A stretch of 64,000 nt of DNA from Liopterus haemorrhoidalis (GCA_963971575.1 OZ020616.1:28934306-28998305); one strand, 5' to 3'. Counted from the first letter of the stretch, positions 12,151-24,165 are shown. Numbers and translations are program-made. Notes: a model not told the origin generated them from the letters alone.

Positions 12151-13017
12151 CCGTATTAGCCCCAATATAACGCGATCCGAATTTAACGCGACACATTTTT
12201 TATGACGATATTTAGAAAAATTAGTCCGAAAATCGCATCGGTATCGTTAGTATGCCCTTTCACGGTTTCAGTCTCCCACAAAATGTCATCTTCAGACCCA
12301 TTTAAATGATTCAAAATGTAGTATTTCTTAAAACCTTTCATTAGCGATTCAGGTTCGATCTTCTGCAAGGCGGTCGCAATCCATTCTCCTAAAATTGAGA
12401 CTGAGGATTTCTTAATTTCTCCTAAAGGTTTCAATTAGTGATTTCCCGCTAATACCCAATTGTTGTATTCTTTTCGTAAGTTGTCTTTAAATGGTTTATT
12501 GACCATCACATCCAAGACTTGCAACTGGGATGTCATACCACCTGGTATTATTACAAGATAGGAATTCAATGCCTGAATAACACCTGGCAAAAAGTGGCCG
12601 CGAAATTCATCAAGGAACGAGATTTTCTCAGAGAACCTGGCCGTTTTCCCCATTTCACATTCAACCAGTCTAATACCTATTCCTCTGCAATTCAACCATT
12701 TTCTTGGGCCCGAAAATTGATTACTAGATGCAGTATTACTTTGGGCATTGCTTCACGTTTCAATATACCATAAGTCGAAGCTTCTGTCCATCAGCAGCAA
12801 TGGCAAGCATAACAGTATTTCTAGACTTATCGTAATCAGTTGACTTCAATAAGACCGTCTTATCACCTTTCTTTTGATGGTGCGGAGGCATAGGCATACT
12901 AATAAGAAGGGTTGTTCATATTACATTTCATTACCTAGACCTCGGATTTAGCGCGTCAATTTTTTTCACAGAAAATAATTGGTCAAAAAATTTCGCGTTA
13001 AATTCGGGCAAATACGG
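12151..13017 (-). mobile_element. Tigger/pogo-type transposon remnant
   Basis: The ends are CCGTATTAGCCCCAAT (left) and, inverted from the right, CCGTATTTGCCCGAATTTAA. TA flanks both (12149-12150 and 13018-13019). Subterminal TAACGCG motifs repeat on both sides. At 867 bp it is shorter than a full Tigger (about 2.4 kb), so an internal deletion has removed the DNA-binding half. Confidence 0.8.
12183..12900 (-). pseudogene. Tigger/CENP-B-like DDE_1 transposase, C-terminal half, broken
   Basis: Minus-strand frames give, in order, MPPHHQKKGDKTVLLKSTDY, then FLDEFRGHFLPGVIQAL, then LVIIPGGMTSQLQVLDVMVN with KPFKDNLRKEYNNWV, then GEWIATALQKIEPESLMKGF and HLNGSEDDILWE. This order and wording match the DDE_1 catalytic core and C-terminus of Tigger proteins. 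Frameshifts and stops separate the pieces, and the N-terminal CENP-B helix-turn-helix region is absent. Confidence 0.75.
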
Positions 13018-13771
13018 TAATAAAAAAAACTTTGGTTGTTACATATCATGAGAAAGTCAGTGAGTGACACTCACCATATTATGTCAACACTATTGTTACT
13101 AACTTATAAGTTCAAAATTTCTAACAATTACGGCATACCGGTATCAAGTTATCTCATAAATTAATTATTAACAAACAATAGGTAAAGAAACTCAATTTCA
13201 AATATTCTATTTCGTAAGTACCTAACGATTTTAAAACGTGTTGAACCACTGAACACGCCTAATGAAATTTTTAAACAGATCACAATACGTATTTAACCCG
13301 AAAGCAGGGACATAAACAGTGACATTTAAATCCACAAAGCTTATAAAAGAAGGCATTCGAAATAAACTTTAGCCTTCCAATGCGTTCAGAAATTAAATTA
13401 GCATACCCCTGTAACTAGGGGAAATTAAATCAAGCTAACACGCCAATAGGAATATCAAGTTACAATAAGAGATGGTTGCCGATAACACCACTGTACTACA
13501 GGATGTGTCAATATTCAGAATTAATGTTGATTAAATTATAATGCAATGCTACCAGCCACTAGAAAACCGAGCAGATACTATTGATTAACTATCTCTGAAA
13601 CATGAAAATGTAATTTTATGGTCATGCAACTTATATAACTGATAATCATGAAAAGAAGACGGGTTTGTGACTAAATGGCCATACCTCTCAAAGACTTTGT
13701 ACCTTTAAATACAATCTGACTAAATAATACATATCAATTACTAATTCACTATACTTATCACTCAGTAAAAG
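13018..13771. other. no gene recognised
   Basis: AT-rich filler between the Tigger remnant and the mariner fragment. No repeats or coding signals stand out. Confidence 0.4.
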
Positions 13772-13773
13772 TA

Positions 13774-14130
13774 CGAGGGCTACCTTTTAAGTTTTTACAG
13801 AAACTAAGAACGAAAATTTTATTTTTGGAACAAATTGTTTTATTGCTTTTCAAAATATTCGCCTTTAAGATTTATACACTTTTGCGTTCAAACCAATTCT
13901 CGAAACATATTTTCCACTCTGAAGTTGGTATCTCAAAAACATGGTTTTTGAAGGCTTCTTGAGGTGATGAAAATTGCTGTCCACGCATTTTTTGTTTGAC
14001 ATTGGGGAATAAAAAAACGTCATTAGGGGATAAATCAGGTGAATACGGGAAATGAAACAATAATTCGATGTTTTTCTCCTTCAAATAATCAATTATTTGA
14101 AGTGCTGTGTGGGAGTTTGCATTTTCAATA
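13774..14130 (-). pseudogene. mariner 3' fragment with terminal repeat and transposase C-terminus
   Basis: CGAGGGCTACCTTTTAAG after TA (13772-13773) is the terminal repeat; a related AGGGTTACCTTTTATG opens the copy at 25811. The minus-strand frame reads MKEKNIELLFHFPYSPDLSP, NDVFLFPNVKQKMRGQQ and FKNHVFEIPTSEWKICF, the third catalytic Asp region and tail of a mariner transposase. Homology stops at about 14130, so the element is broken off. Confidence 0.75.
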
Positions 14131-14394
14131 TTTTAGAAGGGCAGAAGAAAAACTTCAATTTGGCGGCATGCGGGTTGGACATCGCTGACCTAGACGACCG
14201 CGTTACAACCGTTCGTATCTTCATTTCAACTCTTTTTTTAATTTAATTTTATAATCTTAATATTATTTGTTATAAATTTATTTAGTATAAGTGAATACAT
14301 TTCTCACCATTTGCGTGTTGAGAAATTGTTGAAATTTGAATATAATTTTGCAATTAATAGTTTTCAATTTCTCAAGTGTAATTTAATGATAATA

Positions 14395-15640
14395 CAAGGT
14401 GTCTCAAAAGAAATTTTATATTTAGTGGATCGATTAAAAAAAAAAGTAAGCCGTATATAGAAAAAATGTTTATTAATTATTAAAATACACTTTTTGGGGA
14501 TTTATTTCTTAAAAATAATATCGTCTAAATGTAGACCCGCGCGTTCTCGGCACTCATTTAATCGAACAGTAAAATTACTTATGACGTCTCGGCAGGTGGA
14601 CTCAGGGATCGCTGCCATTTCGTGACGGATATTTTCTTTCAAATGCGCCAGTGAAGTCGGTTTATTGGCGTAAACTTTAGATTTAAGATAACCCCATAGG
14701 AAAAAGTCCATAGGGGTTAAATCTGGACTGCGTGGAGGCCAATTTATGTCACCTCTCCGGGAGATCAATTTGCCTAAGAAAATTTCACGAACACGTGGCA
14801 GAGACATATTGGACGTCTGTGAAGTTGCTCCGTCCTGTTGGAACCATGTTCTTTGGTTATAGCCAGGAAAGTTTTGCAGTTCAGGTACCAAGAAGTTGTC
14901 TAACATCTCCACATAACGCTCTGAATTCACTGTAATTGCACGCCCCCTTTCGTCTTCAAAAAAGTAAGGGCCGATAATCCCTCGCGCCGACATCGCAGCC
15001 CATACAGGCACTTTAGGCGAATGTAGGGGTTTCTGATGTTTGCGTTTCGGATTCGTTGCACTTCAGTAGCGGCAGTTCTGCTTATTTACGGCCATTTAAG
15101 ATGAAAATGAGCTTCATCCAAAAACAAAATGTTGGTAAACGTTGAAAATCGCCTGATTTACGAAATTAAGCCTCTGACTGGCATCTTGGGGCTTTAATTC
15201 TTGCATCAATTGAATTTTGTAGGGGTGCAGCTTTAGGTCTTTGTGCATAATGCGATGTAATGATGATCTATGCACATTTAAAGCACTTGCGCGCTTCCGA
15301 ATTGAAAGGTTCGGGTCGTCACGAACAGACTGATTAACATTCTCCACGTTTTCTACCGTTCTCGATGACCTAGGTCGCCCGGCGCTCCCCAATGCTTGGC
15401 GCATCATTTAAGTGGCGAAAACCTCGAATACTGCAGAATTTTCTACGCGCTACAGTCGCCGAATCACCGTTTTTGTAAAACTCTCGCACGCATAACGCGC
15501 GGTCTGCTCCCGAGAAACGCTCCATAGCGACTCAATTCCCAAGAGCCAGGCTACCGATTAACATAACCCCCGCGCCCCTCGGATACGTTGCGTTCACGCA
15601 GTAAGCTAAATAAATATAAAATTTCTTTTGAGACACCTTT
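14395..15640 (-). mobile_element. mariner/Tc1-superfamily element with nearly identical terminal repeats
   Basis: AAGGTGTCTCAAAAGAAATT at the left end is repeated exactly inverted at the right end, and the match continues to TATATTTA (about 29 bp). TA flanks lie at 14393-14394 and 15641-15642. Length is 1246 bp, normal for a full-length element. The well-preserved repeats suggest a fairly recent insertion even though the gene is frameshifted. Confidence 0.85.
14502..15525 (-). pseudogene. DDE_3-type transposase, almost full length, frameshifted
   Basis: ATG at 15525 opens MERFSGADRALCVREFYKNG. A helix-turn-helix half follows (VENVENVNQSVRDDPN, SIRKRASALNVHRSSLHRIM), then a first Asp block (ILFLDEAHFHL). 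The catalytic half is one long frame at 14502-15011: TWFQQDGATSQTSN with the second Asp, then WPPRSPDLTPMDFFLWGYLK with the third. I count 36 residues between QQD and SPD. Frameshifts lie near 15400-15420 and between 15110 and 15010. The protein would bind the terminal repeats and cut and paste the element. Confidence 0.8.
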
Positions 15641-16591
15641 TATTTTCCATTTATTTCTGGCAATGCTTTACAATTTATTAACTTTAACTCTCTTTGTAAT
15701 TTTTTCCCAATATATTATCAACACACGAAATAGTTTTTTCAGTTCTCCAAATTTAATGGCAAAGCATTTCGCACAGAAACCGAGTCCCAGTTACAATATT
15801 AACATCATTCCGTAATCGCACCAGGGCACACCGAGTCTTTTGACCTTCTGCTAAACTTGGTGAATTTCCCTGTCTTTTGCATCGATATTATCCTAACCGC
15901 GCACCGCGCCACTACCTTTCTGCCTTTGTCAGTGGTCCTTCGTAAAAAACGCGCGAAGTCGCCTCTTGTGTGTCGTCGTCTAGACTCCTAACCTACCTAG
16001 GCTAGGAGCGGGCGCCACAGGATTAAAAAGTACTAGCACCTAGATTGGCCGCTCTCTAATGATAACTCTTGAATTTGTAACATGTTTTATTTCATTTTTA
16101 GTACTTAAAAGTGAATTAAATCGATTGTGCTCATTAAAAGCTAGACGAGGCTTAGTCGCGTCTAAATTTCAGGGAAAGCTAGCATAGAAATTTGAAATTT
16201 TACAAAATATCTTTGGTAGATAATATATGAGAGAAACAATCAAAATCAACCGTTACAGCCATTTTCGGAATACTCATGGTTTGCATTTTTAGGGAGAGAT
16301 TAAACAAGTTTGAGTTTCTTTCGTCCTTGACATGTACTGACCATTCAATAAATTGAGTCTAGACATTAATTTGTTAACTAAACTTAAACTGTAACGTATC
16401 GGTAAGTTCGTTCAAAGACAAAATTTCAAACCTAACGTTTACAACACGTAACTTATATATAGAAATATATTTTTAAATGTGTCATTGTTCAAGGAGATAT
16501 TTGTTCAGAGTTATTGCTTAATAATTTTGAACATTAACATCTTCTTGAAGAATGCTAAAACCCTTTTTCCTAGAAATGCCTAGAAATGTTT
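15641..16591. other. no gene recognised; GC-richer patch
   Basis: 15790-16020 is clearly less AT-rich than its surroundings, with several CG dinucleotides, but no frame resembles a known protein. The remainder is AT-rich. It lies upstream of the candidate promoter at 16592. Confidence 0.35.
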
Positions 16592-16628
16592 TATAAAAAG
16601 ACACGTCTCTCTGAAAACAAGATCAGAC
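16592..16628 (+). promoter_or_regulatory. candidate TATA + initiator core promoter
   Basis: TATAAAAAG at 16592-16600 is followed by TCAGAC at 16623-16628, so the initiator A lies 33 bases after the TATA start, close to the usual spacing. The only nearby ATG with a good insect context is at 16873. Chance occurrence in AT-rich DNA cannot be excluded. Confidence 0.35.
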
Positions 16629-16872
16629 AGTACTCGGTCCACTTAGCATCAACATCTAATTTGTTTAATTCTTAGAGGCTGTGTTGGCATTCTGGTGGTC
16701 TATCCGATTCTACTTGTTTTAATCTTTTAATTATTTTAATATCTATATTTTAATCTTTTTGTAAATGTTACTTTTAATAAATCAAATTCATTAATTTTAA
16801 ACCGTCTTAACGAGTGTAAACCTTCACCTTTAAGAACTTAAGTGAACAGTTAAGATCCAGACTATTAACAAG

Positions 16873-16891
16873 ATGCCTGAGCAGTCGGTTG
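16873..16891 (+). CDS. possible first coding exon of an unidentified gene
   Basis: ACAAG-ATG matches the insect start context. The codons read MPEQSV and are followed at once by a strong splice donor G|GTAAGTACA. With the TATA/initiator pair at 16592-16628, this would give a 5' leader of about 250 bases. No downstream exon was found, and six codons cannot identify a product. It is the best hint of a host gene in the window, but still weak. Confidence 0.25.
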
Positions 16892-18060
16892 GTAAGTACA
16901 CTAATAATTATCATTTAATGCACATATCGTAATGATAAACCCTGGATAATACTCACGCCTACTACCCGCTAACTCCTTTAGTCAGGAATCTCATTTCAGT
17001 TTGAGATCAGATTTTATATGTAATATCACAGGCTCGCTACCTAGTGGACAATAAATGGTACGTTGTAAAGTAACGTATCGGGCTCGCTACAAAACTACAG
17101 GCAGACAGACAGTCAAACAAATGGAAATCGAAAAAAAAAAAAAACAAAAACATATTCATTCACTAACAAATATTTTCTTCTCTGAACTAAAATGTTTTAG
17201 AAATGGTTGCACGTGTTTAATTATTATCACCCCCATCAATGAATCTTTAACAAATTTGCTAAAACTTCCAGTTTGAAAACTCTTGGATTAACACTCAGTA
17301 GTTAGCAAGATAAAAGAACTCATCCAAAATAAAACTGTACCTTTTTTGTCTTCTAAACTTTTCAGAACAATAAAAGATGAGATAAATCCATTTTATTTCT
17401 CACTTACAAATAAAAATCACATTTAGGAATGAAAACAACGTATCATGTAAAAATATTTTAAAGGGGTAGCCGTGAATAAAAACAAAATAAAAGAACAAAA
17501 GAACAGCAAGCTCTACTCAAAAGATAAATATCACCAAGGGACATTTTATGAAGAAATATAATTTCATTTCCAGTGTCTCGGTTACATTTCTTCCTCCCCC
17601 GAACAGAGACAACATGAGAGCATATCATTTGCATACATAATGTTTTTACTGCTCAATCGTTTCAGCAGTGACAGTTATTATGTCATTGTTAGATTGTTTT
17701 GTTTGTGCTACAATTCTGCTATTTCTACTTCCTTAATAAATATTTTTTGAGATAAGGTTATTACTTTTATAAAAATGTTTACGCTGTAGGGGAGTTTTCA
17801 TTGCTGTTATTGTTTAATCTCTAGCACAGTTCAAAAAGAAAATAGATTATAAAAGCTTACAGTTGTTGAGAAACTCAACATAGTTTAAGAACTATTACAC
17901 ATTGTAAAAATTGCCGTAATTATCAAGACTATAAAGTTCAGTTATGATGTATATAACTGTACCCTCAGGTTATATTGTTGAAAAATTAAATATCAACCAC
18001 CGTCTTATTAACAAAATAATAGGTGCAATGTGCTTACATTCTCACATTGCAATTATTTCT

Positions 18061-18154
18061 TGATACCTCATGTACAAAGAAAGTTATTATATCTTAGCAC
18101 GTTGTCTGCCACGTTACCGATATTTAATATCGTGCCTTTTTTGTACATGTATCA
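18061..18154. repeat. 94-bp foldback element
   Basis: TGATACCTCATGTACAAA at the left is matched inverted by TTTGTACATGTATCA at the right. Inside lies a second palindrome CGATATTTAATATCG. It looks like a tiny MITE or a structured transcript. Confidence 0.45.
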
Positions 18155-19707
18155 GGCGTATTAAAAAATAAACAAACGAAGATTCTTAAAGAAACATTTA
18201 TTTTAAGACATCTTAACTAAATATTTTTTCACTTCTACCACCATTTTGTGTATTTTTCATAAAAGCGATATTTTGGAAAGTTATTGCTATATTTCCTGTC
18301 TTTATGGGGATGGGAAGGATCTTCCTATCAATTTCAGGTCTTTATCTTTTTTCGTTCGACCACTACAAGTCACAACCACTGATAGATTGATAGATGCTCG
18401 GATATAGAACATTCTTACAAGAGATGCTGTTTTTCAAGTAAAAAATAAAAATAACCTTAAGCATATTTTTTCATGATTATAAAATATAGTTTGATTAAGA
18501 GACTGGATTATACTGATCCTGTAATATTATATATACAGCTTTATAAAATAATAATACCTCTGCCCCAAATTATCGTTGTAAAGGAGTTAATTTTGGTATT
18601 GTTTCAGAAATAAAATTTCATAAATAATTTCAGTACATTCATTCAATTAGAGTAAAATATTAAAAATGTTAAATGATAAAAAAAAAAATAATCTATTTCT
18701 TGAAAAGGGCATTGAAGTAAGGGTACACTTGTTTATTATTGTAACTTTGTAAACCTAACATGAAAAGTGAATCGTAAATTCTTATAAAGATGACAACTCT
18801 GTCAATAAATTAGATTAGAAGTATTAGGGCCATATAGGAAAATCTGTTAATCTCTGTGTTAAAATAATTATTAATTTGGTTACGTATCTGGGGAGATTAT
18901 AAAATTAAATTTATGAATAATATATGTCGTCTCGAAACATATTCATAGAAACTGATGAGAGACAAATGGTTTTAGACGATGTTAGTCAGGACTGTGATGT
19001 CCAGTGGATGAATTAGTGTCTGCTGAAAAGAATCTCTCGAGTGTTTAGTGTTGTGAATGTGTCTCTCATTTGCATTTAGCAGTCTAGTGTAAATAATCTA
19101 AATATTCAACCGTATCATAATTAAAGAAGGTTAGTTAAAATGTTGACTTTAATTCAACAACCCTTAACTCCTTCCTAAGAATCATAGCAACCAGCTAGTG
19201 AACATTGGGAGGGTCTACATTTGATCCGCTCGCAAATCTGCAAACCCATAATGTGAGGGAAACATAGAGTTTGAGAGATATACACAGTAAGTACAAATGA
19301 AATAATTAAATCAGCCAACCGTGACATTTCATATTGTATAACAGAGGTTCCCCCATATGATATACGTTTCTGTAAATCTGTTTATGGATAGTTGTAAGTA
19401 GTTGTAGTTTCGATTTACTTACATAAATTAAGTGCTCGTTCTGCTATGTGTCCTTCACATAGCAGAGACAACAAATGAGGACAACTGACGTCTCATCATC
19501 ATACTGGAATATTGTAGCTATTTTTAAAGATCATTAACAATTTGAACGATACATATCAGTAAACATTTAATAAATTTTGTAGTTCTGTTAAGTTTAAATA
19601 AAGTGGAAATCAAGTATAATTACATGTATAACATTTAAATTGAATTTAAATAAAGTTAACATAAAAATAATTCAATATAAGAGTTATTTTTACTATAATT
19701 TCAGACA

Positions 19708-19749
19708 AAAATAAGAGCATTATGGAGCGCCTCATAATGCTCTTATTTT
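19708..19749. repeat. perfect 17-bp palindrome beside CCTAA repeats
   Basis: AAAATAAGAGCATTATG and its exact inverse flank an 8-base loop (GAGCGCCT). AACCTAACCTAACCTAG follows directly, a short run of the insect telomere-type unit. Confidence 0.6.
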
Positions 19750-20068
19750 AACCTAACCTAACCTAGAAACCGGGCCCAGAAACAAAAATTTTTTCTTAGG
19801 GATCTCAAAAATATATATATATTTTTTTCTTGAGGGGGACTAACGTCCAATTGCAAGACAACTTGAGTTCTTTAAAAACATGTTTTTTGTGTTGGGGGGT
19901 CAAAAGGATTTCCTCAGGTCTATTTTAATTTATTTATTTACAATTAATATTATTTTGGAAATGTTTTATCAGAATTACGCAGTGGTTTAGTAATTATAAT
20001 AACTGGATAAATATGTAGTATTTCTGGTATTCACAAAATATTTCTCACATGATGGAAACCCCTTATAC

Positions 20069-20399
20069 CAGTGGTTCCCAACCGGGGATGCCGGCACCCC
20101 CAGGGGTGCGGTAAAGCATTTTGAGGGGTGCGAGTCGATTTATACAAATTTATAAAATTTATATAAAAAAATCTAGTTTATTCAAATTTTAAATAGTCTA
20201 AATTTTTTTAACACTCGAATCTTCATGTTATTGAAATTTTCATGCGATTACCTTTTTTTTGCTATTCACTTTTTATTTTGATCAATTTGACATATAAATA
20301 TGACAACTGAAAAAATCTGAACACATTTTTTATGGGGGTGCGGGAGCTTATTTTCACATTCAAAAGGGTGCTCAACACAAAAAAGGTTGGGAACCACTG
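20069..20399. mobile_element. hAT MITE with perfect 8-bp target duplication
   Basis: CAGTGGTTCCCAACC at the left and GGTTGGGAACCACTG at the right are perfect inverted repeats. Both flanks carry CCTTATAC (20061-20068 and 20400-20407). GC-rich subtermini (CACCCCCAGGGGTGCGG) resemble hAT ends. It has no coding capacity. Confidence 0.9.
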
Positions 20400-21125
20400 C
20401 CTTATACCGTCACTTGTGTCTGTCTTTTTGTGTGTCTATCTGCATGTCTGTCTGTTCGGTAGAAATAATGGCAAAACGGTCAAACCTAGAGAGTTGAGAA
20501 ATTTGTCATGCATATATAGTTCTTTGATCGGCATATTGAAAAAAATACTAAGACTTGAAAAACATACATCGCCTGAAAAATTCTAAACAAATGTTTGTAT
20601 AACGAAAAAAACATATCTTGTTTATAATTTTGTGTATGGTATCAAATAAATAACAAACATTGTATTTTTGAAAAAACTTTTTTACACTATTTTCATTAAA
20701 AATGTTTCAATTAGGGATTGGCCCAAAAAAAAAAAAAAAAACTCAAAAATGTACATTGATGGAAACCAAAATATTTAACAGCAACTTTTAATCAGATTTT
20801 TGAAAAATGTCGAATTTTTGTGTCGTTGAAAAAATATTTATATTATTTTTTATTTTAAATTATTGTGTACACTACACAATACATTAAAAACAAACCTCTT
20901 AAAACCTAAATTTAGAAACGAAAAGTGTTTTTTATTTTAGTTTTTTATTTGTAGAGGATGTTTGCCAAAAATATGCAAGAAAACTTTTATTTCACACCTT
21001 GTAACCCAAAATTCTGAAAAAAATTCTTAGTAATGCACATTGATGTGAGCCGGAATAGTTTAAAAGAAATTTTTGAACTGATTATATTTTCGAAAGTTTT
21101 CAAATTTTTACAATACTATGAGAAA

Positions 21126-21194
21126 GGTCGTGGCTCAGTTAGTTAGTATGTGGACTACTGAGCGGCAGGCCAGGGTTCATTCCCCAGTACCGGC
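21126..21194 (+). repeat. tRNA-like module in Helitron-like copy E
   Basis: GGTCGTGGCTCAGTTAGTTA carries an A-box-like D arm, and GGGTTCATTCC is a B-box-like T loop (one change from GGTTCGATTCC). Spacing is that of a tRNA. It lacks good acceptor pairing, so it is a tRNA-derived internal promoter rather than a tRNA gene. Confidence 0.55.
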
Positions 21195-21984
21195 AAAAAC
21201 AACGTAACATCTGTGAGTAAATTTGACGAAAATATCCTACATAACATAACCTTACAAACAAGTGTACATAACAATCAAATGTGCAAATATTACAGAGTTT
21301 ACAGTATATTACAGACGTGTTTAAAACCGCTCTATGATTATAATCGATTATCTAGTGATAAACATAATTTTAAATTGTTAAAAAGTTATAAAAGTTGATT
21401 AAAACCAGGTGTAGTGTAAAAACACCTTACAATTTTTCGACCGTTTCTCCCTCGGAAGGCATTGGGCAACCACCGAGGTAAAACCCTAGTACAGTTTCCC
21501 CAAAAATAATTTGTGGTTCGGATTTCACGATAATAAATTGTAGGTCCCATACATTGTGTTATATACAGGCAACACACACAACACAACTGTATGCGGGGAT
21601 ATAGTCTACGCTCGGTACACCGAGTTGGCACTCTAAAGAAGATGTTAACGTTATTCATCTGGCTAACTGTTCAACTGAATAGATGCGTGCGCATCTCACA
21701 ATTAAGTACACTTGTAACTTGATAGATGGAAGTATTATCAAATTTTATGATTTTTAATATATATATATATATTTTTTTTTCATCTTGTCAAATAAATATT
21801 TTCAATTTTGTCATTGCAAAAGGATACATAGATTTATCGTCGCCCCCTAATTCGTTTGGAGTAGTGTTTCCACAGTGTGCCCACAGTAGTAAACTCCCAG
21901 TGTACCCATACATAATTTCTTGTAATTTGTGAAAAAATACACACTTCACATCAAGTTTTATAATTTCTTTAGAAAATATTAACA

Positions 21985-22446
21985 ATTAGTTTGGTTAACA
22001 GACGACTTTTGAATGATGCTGTGATTGGTTATAAAATTGTTAATAATAACTTTGACGCACTCGAGTTGCTCAGTTATATAAATTATAATATTTATCAACA
22101 TCAGGTTAGAAATCCCATCTTGTTCCATATTTCAGCTTACCTTACCAATTCAAAAATGAATTTTCCCATGATAACAATTTGTAGGACACTTAACGAATAA
22201 GATGCTAATATTGACATATTTTGTTCCTTCAAGAAAAAATGTCTTTCTAATTTATGAATTATCACTGATATGGTTGCTATAAATACTATTATTGTTTTTA
22301 TTATTTTATGTTGTATAAATATTTTGAATACTTATATTATTAGTTAATTTTGTATAGACATAACATGCGTACATTTAATTTATAATTTGTATTACACTCT
22401 AATTGGGATAATCTATACAGTAAAATAAAAAAATAAATAAATAAAT
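21985..22446 (+). pseudogene. 5'-truncated non-LTR retrotransposon (ORF2 C-terminus and 3' tail)
   Basis: The frame 21991-22245 reads RRLLNDAVIGYKIVNNNFDA, LELLSYINYNIYQHQVRNP and LFHISAYLTNSKMNFPMITI, the C-terminal region found after the reverse transcriptase in jockey/CR1-type ORF2 proteins. A stop interrupts at 22198-22200, after which the homologous frame continues briefly. AT-rich 3' sequence ends in (AAAT)n at 22421-22446, typical of a tail. Only the last few hundred bases were copied. Confidence 0.6.
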
Positions 22447-23100
22447 GAAATATATTAAGTGCTGAAATATTGCTCACAACACACGGTCATAATATACCGG
22501 AAAGCAGAGTTGCATTTTTTATGGTCATTTCATCCCGCTTAATTATTTTTGTAATTGATAGTTTAGATATAGCTAATAATCGAAACAAGCGTCAATTGCC
22601 AGAATCATGGTGTGATTGGTCGTGAGAAAATGACAATCTTGTAAAAAAAAAATAAAAAAAAATTGAAAAGTCATTTCAAGCCACTTGCAAATTTACACAG
22701 TTATTGTTTAAGTGATAATAATAATAATAAAAAAAGTCAGCTGCGTGCGTAGTGGGAGATTATACGTCAATTGCTTGCATAAACCTGTCATAAAAAAAAT
22801 GATTTAAAGTAATTTCAAATTCAATTAAACGAATTATTATATACGAACATACGAACTTATTATATAATTAAAATAATAAGAGGTCCAAAATCTACATCAA
22901 TAATTACATAGTGTATAATATGTCATATCTTTTTATTTAGAATTATTTCCATCTAGTCTTTTCCTTCTCCATGTTCGCCTAGAAACTGTAAAGAGTCCCT
23001 GCTCTCCGATTCCAAATCTTCACAGTTTAGTAGGTAATGTAGATAGATAGACAGTTATTTTATTTGTACCTTTCGGTTAAAATCTACATATTATTTACAT
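22447..23100. other. no gene recognised
   Basis: AT-rich spacer with A-runs, (TAA)n near 22717 and a GATA-type run near 23040. Confidence 0.4.
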
Positions 23101-23544
23101 ATAGTGTGACAAAACGGCCACCCGCCGTCTGTCAGCTACGCCACTGGAAGGCGCCATCCCTGACATATGTTAGTTTCAAGTGGGACATCTGAAAAAACAT
23201 CTAAACAACATTCCAGACGCCAAGTGTTAATGACCTGTGAGCTAGCTAGCTTCCGTGCACCCCGCAGCCATCAGCTGTTTGATATAAAAGAAATGGAACT
23301 AAGGGCCACGAGATCAGCCGTAAACGAGTCTTTAAATGAGTAACTGCAGAGAAATTCCAAAGTAAGCTCTGACACCGACCCCATGGACTGGCAGCACAGT
23401 GCAACAGCGGTTACAGCGGGCCGGTGCCGTCTAACAACCAGCCTAGCGGACTGTAATAAAGAGGCCAGTCGTAAGGGCTTCATTCCACGGGACCACGGAA
23501 GAAGAGGACGCCGCTTAGAAGGTAAGGTATACGCTAACCCGGTG

Positions 23545-24165
23545 ATGAAGACACTTATCTGAATGCGCGCTCCTCGGAATCCGTGTTCCTTGGGTGTTTT
23601 GACGTAGCCAGCGTCGCTGACGAGAATCGGTTTGGGCAGGCGGTCACACTTTTGGACTGCTCAGTCTTAGCTCCGGCTAGGAAGCAGTTATCTAGTGCCA
23701 TCAGGAGGTGAATCGTATGCTCTACGTTTCTAGGGCTCAGATGTCGTAATATACCTCCGTCCGGTGACTGAGACACTTCTCTGAATACGCGCTCCTCGGA
23801 GTCCGTGTTCCTTGGGTGTTTTGACGTAGCCAGCGTCGCCAGCGAGAGCCGGTTTGGGCAGGCGGTCACACCTTTGGACTGCTCCATCTTGATTTCGGTC
23901 AGGAAGCAGTTATCTGGTGCAGTCACGAGATAGGTTGTGTTTTACGACAGATGGGGGGTCGGCTAAATCAGATATGTAGTTTCCGGTGGCGCAGGTGTTC
24001 TGGAGGCACGCGCTCTTCGGAGTTTGTGTTTCTAGGGTACTTTAACGTAGCCAACGTCGCCAGCGAGAGTCTGTTTGGGCAGGCGGTCACACCTTTGGAC
24101 TGCTCAGTCTTAGCTTCGGCTAGGAAGCAGTTATCTGGTACCGTTACGAGATTTTGTATATGGGG
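23545..24165. repeat. three tandem repeats of about 222 bp in the LTR U3
   Basis: The word TCCTCGGA/TCTTCGGA recurs at 23571, 23793 and 24014. Each copy continues through GTAGCCARCGTCG, TTTGGGCAGGCGGTCACAC and GGAAGCAGTTATCT. The minus-strand frame 23555-23926 is open through two copies, but this follows from the repeat and is unlikely to be a protein. Such arrays often act as U3 enhancers. Confidence 0.8.

Larger units (their letters stand above)
16892..20009. other. AT-rich sequence without a recognised gene
   Basis: No transposase, reverse transcriptase or other domain is visible in any frame. It could be an intron if the exon at 16873 is real. It includes a short hairpin at 19441-19465 (CTGCTATGTG/CACATAGCAG) and the two foldbacks listed separately. 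Confidence 0.4.
20010..21200 (+). mobile_element. Helitron-like tRNA-module family, copy E (partial)
   Basis: After removing the hAT MITE, CTTATACCGTCA-(TGTC)n-TGTTCGG, then CAAACGGTCAAACCTAGAGA, match the 5' block of copy D (53339 on). Near 21015-21080, TGAAAAAAATTCTTAGTAAT and GAGCCGGAATAGT match the middle of copies A-C. A tRNA-like module follows at the equivalent place. The 5' tip is poorly conserved and the 3' end cannot be placed. Confidence 0.55.

Noticed and set aside
21386..21985. Minus-strand open frames at 21386-21658 and 21788-21985
   Set aside because: No domain and no partner exons; neighbouring sequence is repeat-derived.
23555..23926. 123-codon minus-strand frame with internal repetition
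   Set aside because: The repetition follows from the 222-bp tandem units of the LTR U3; no domain is recognisable.
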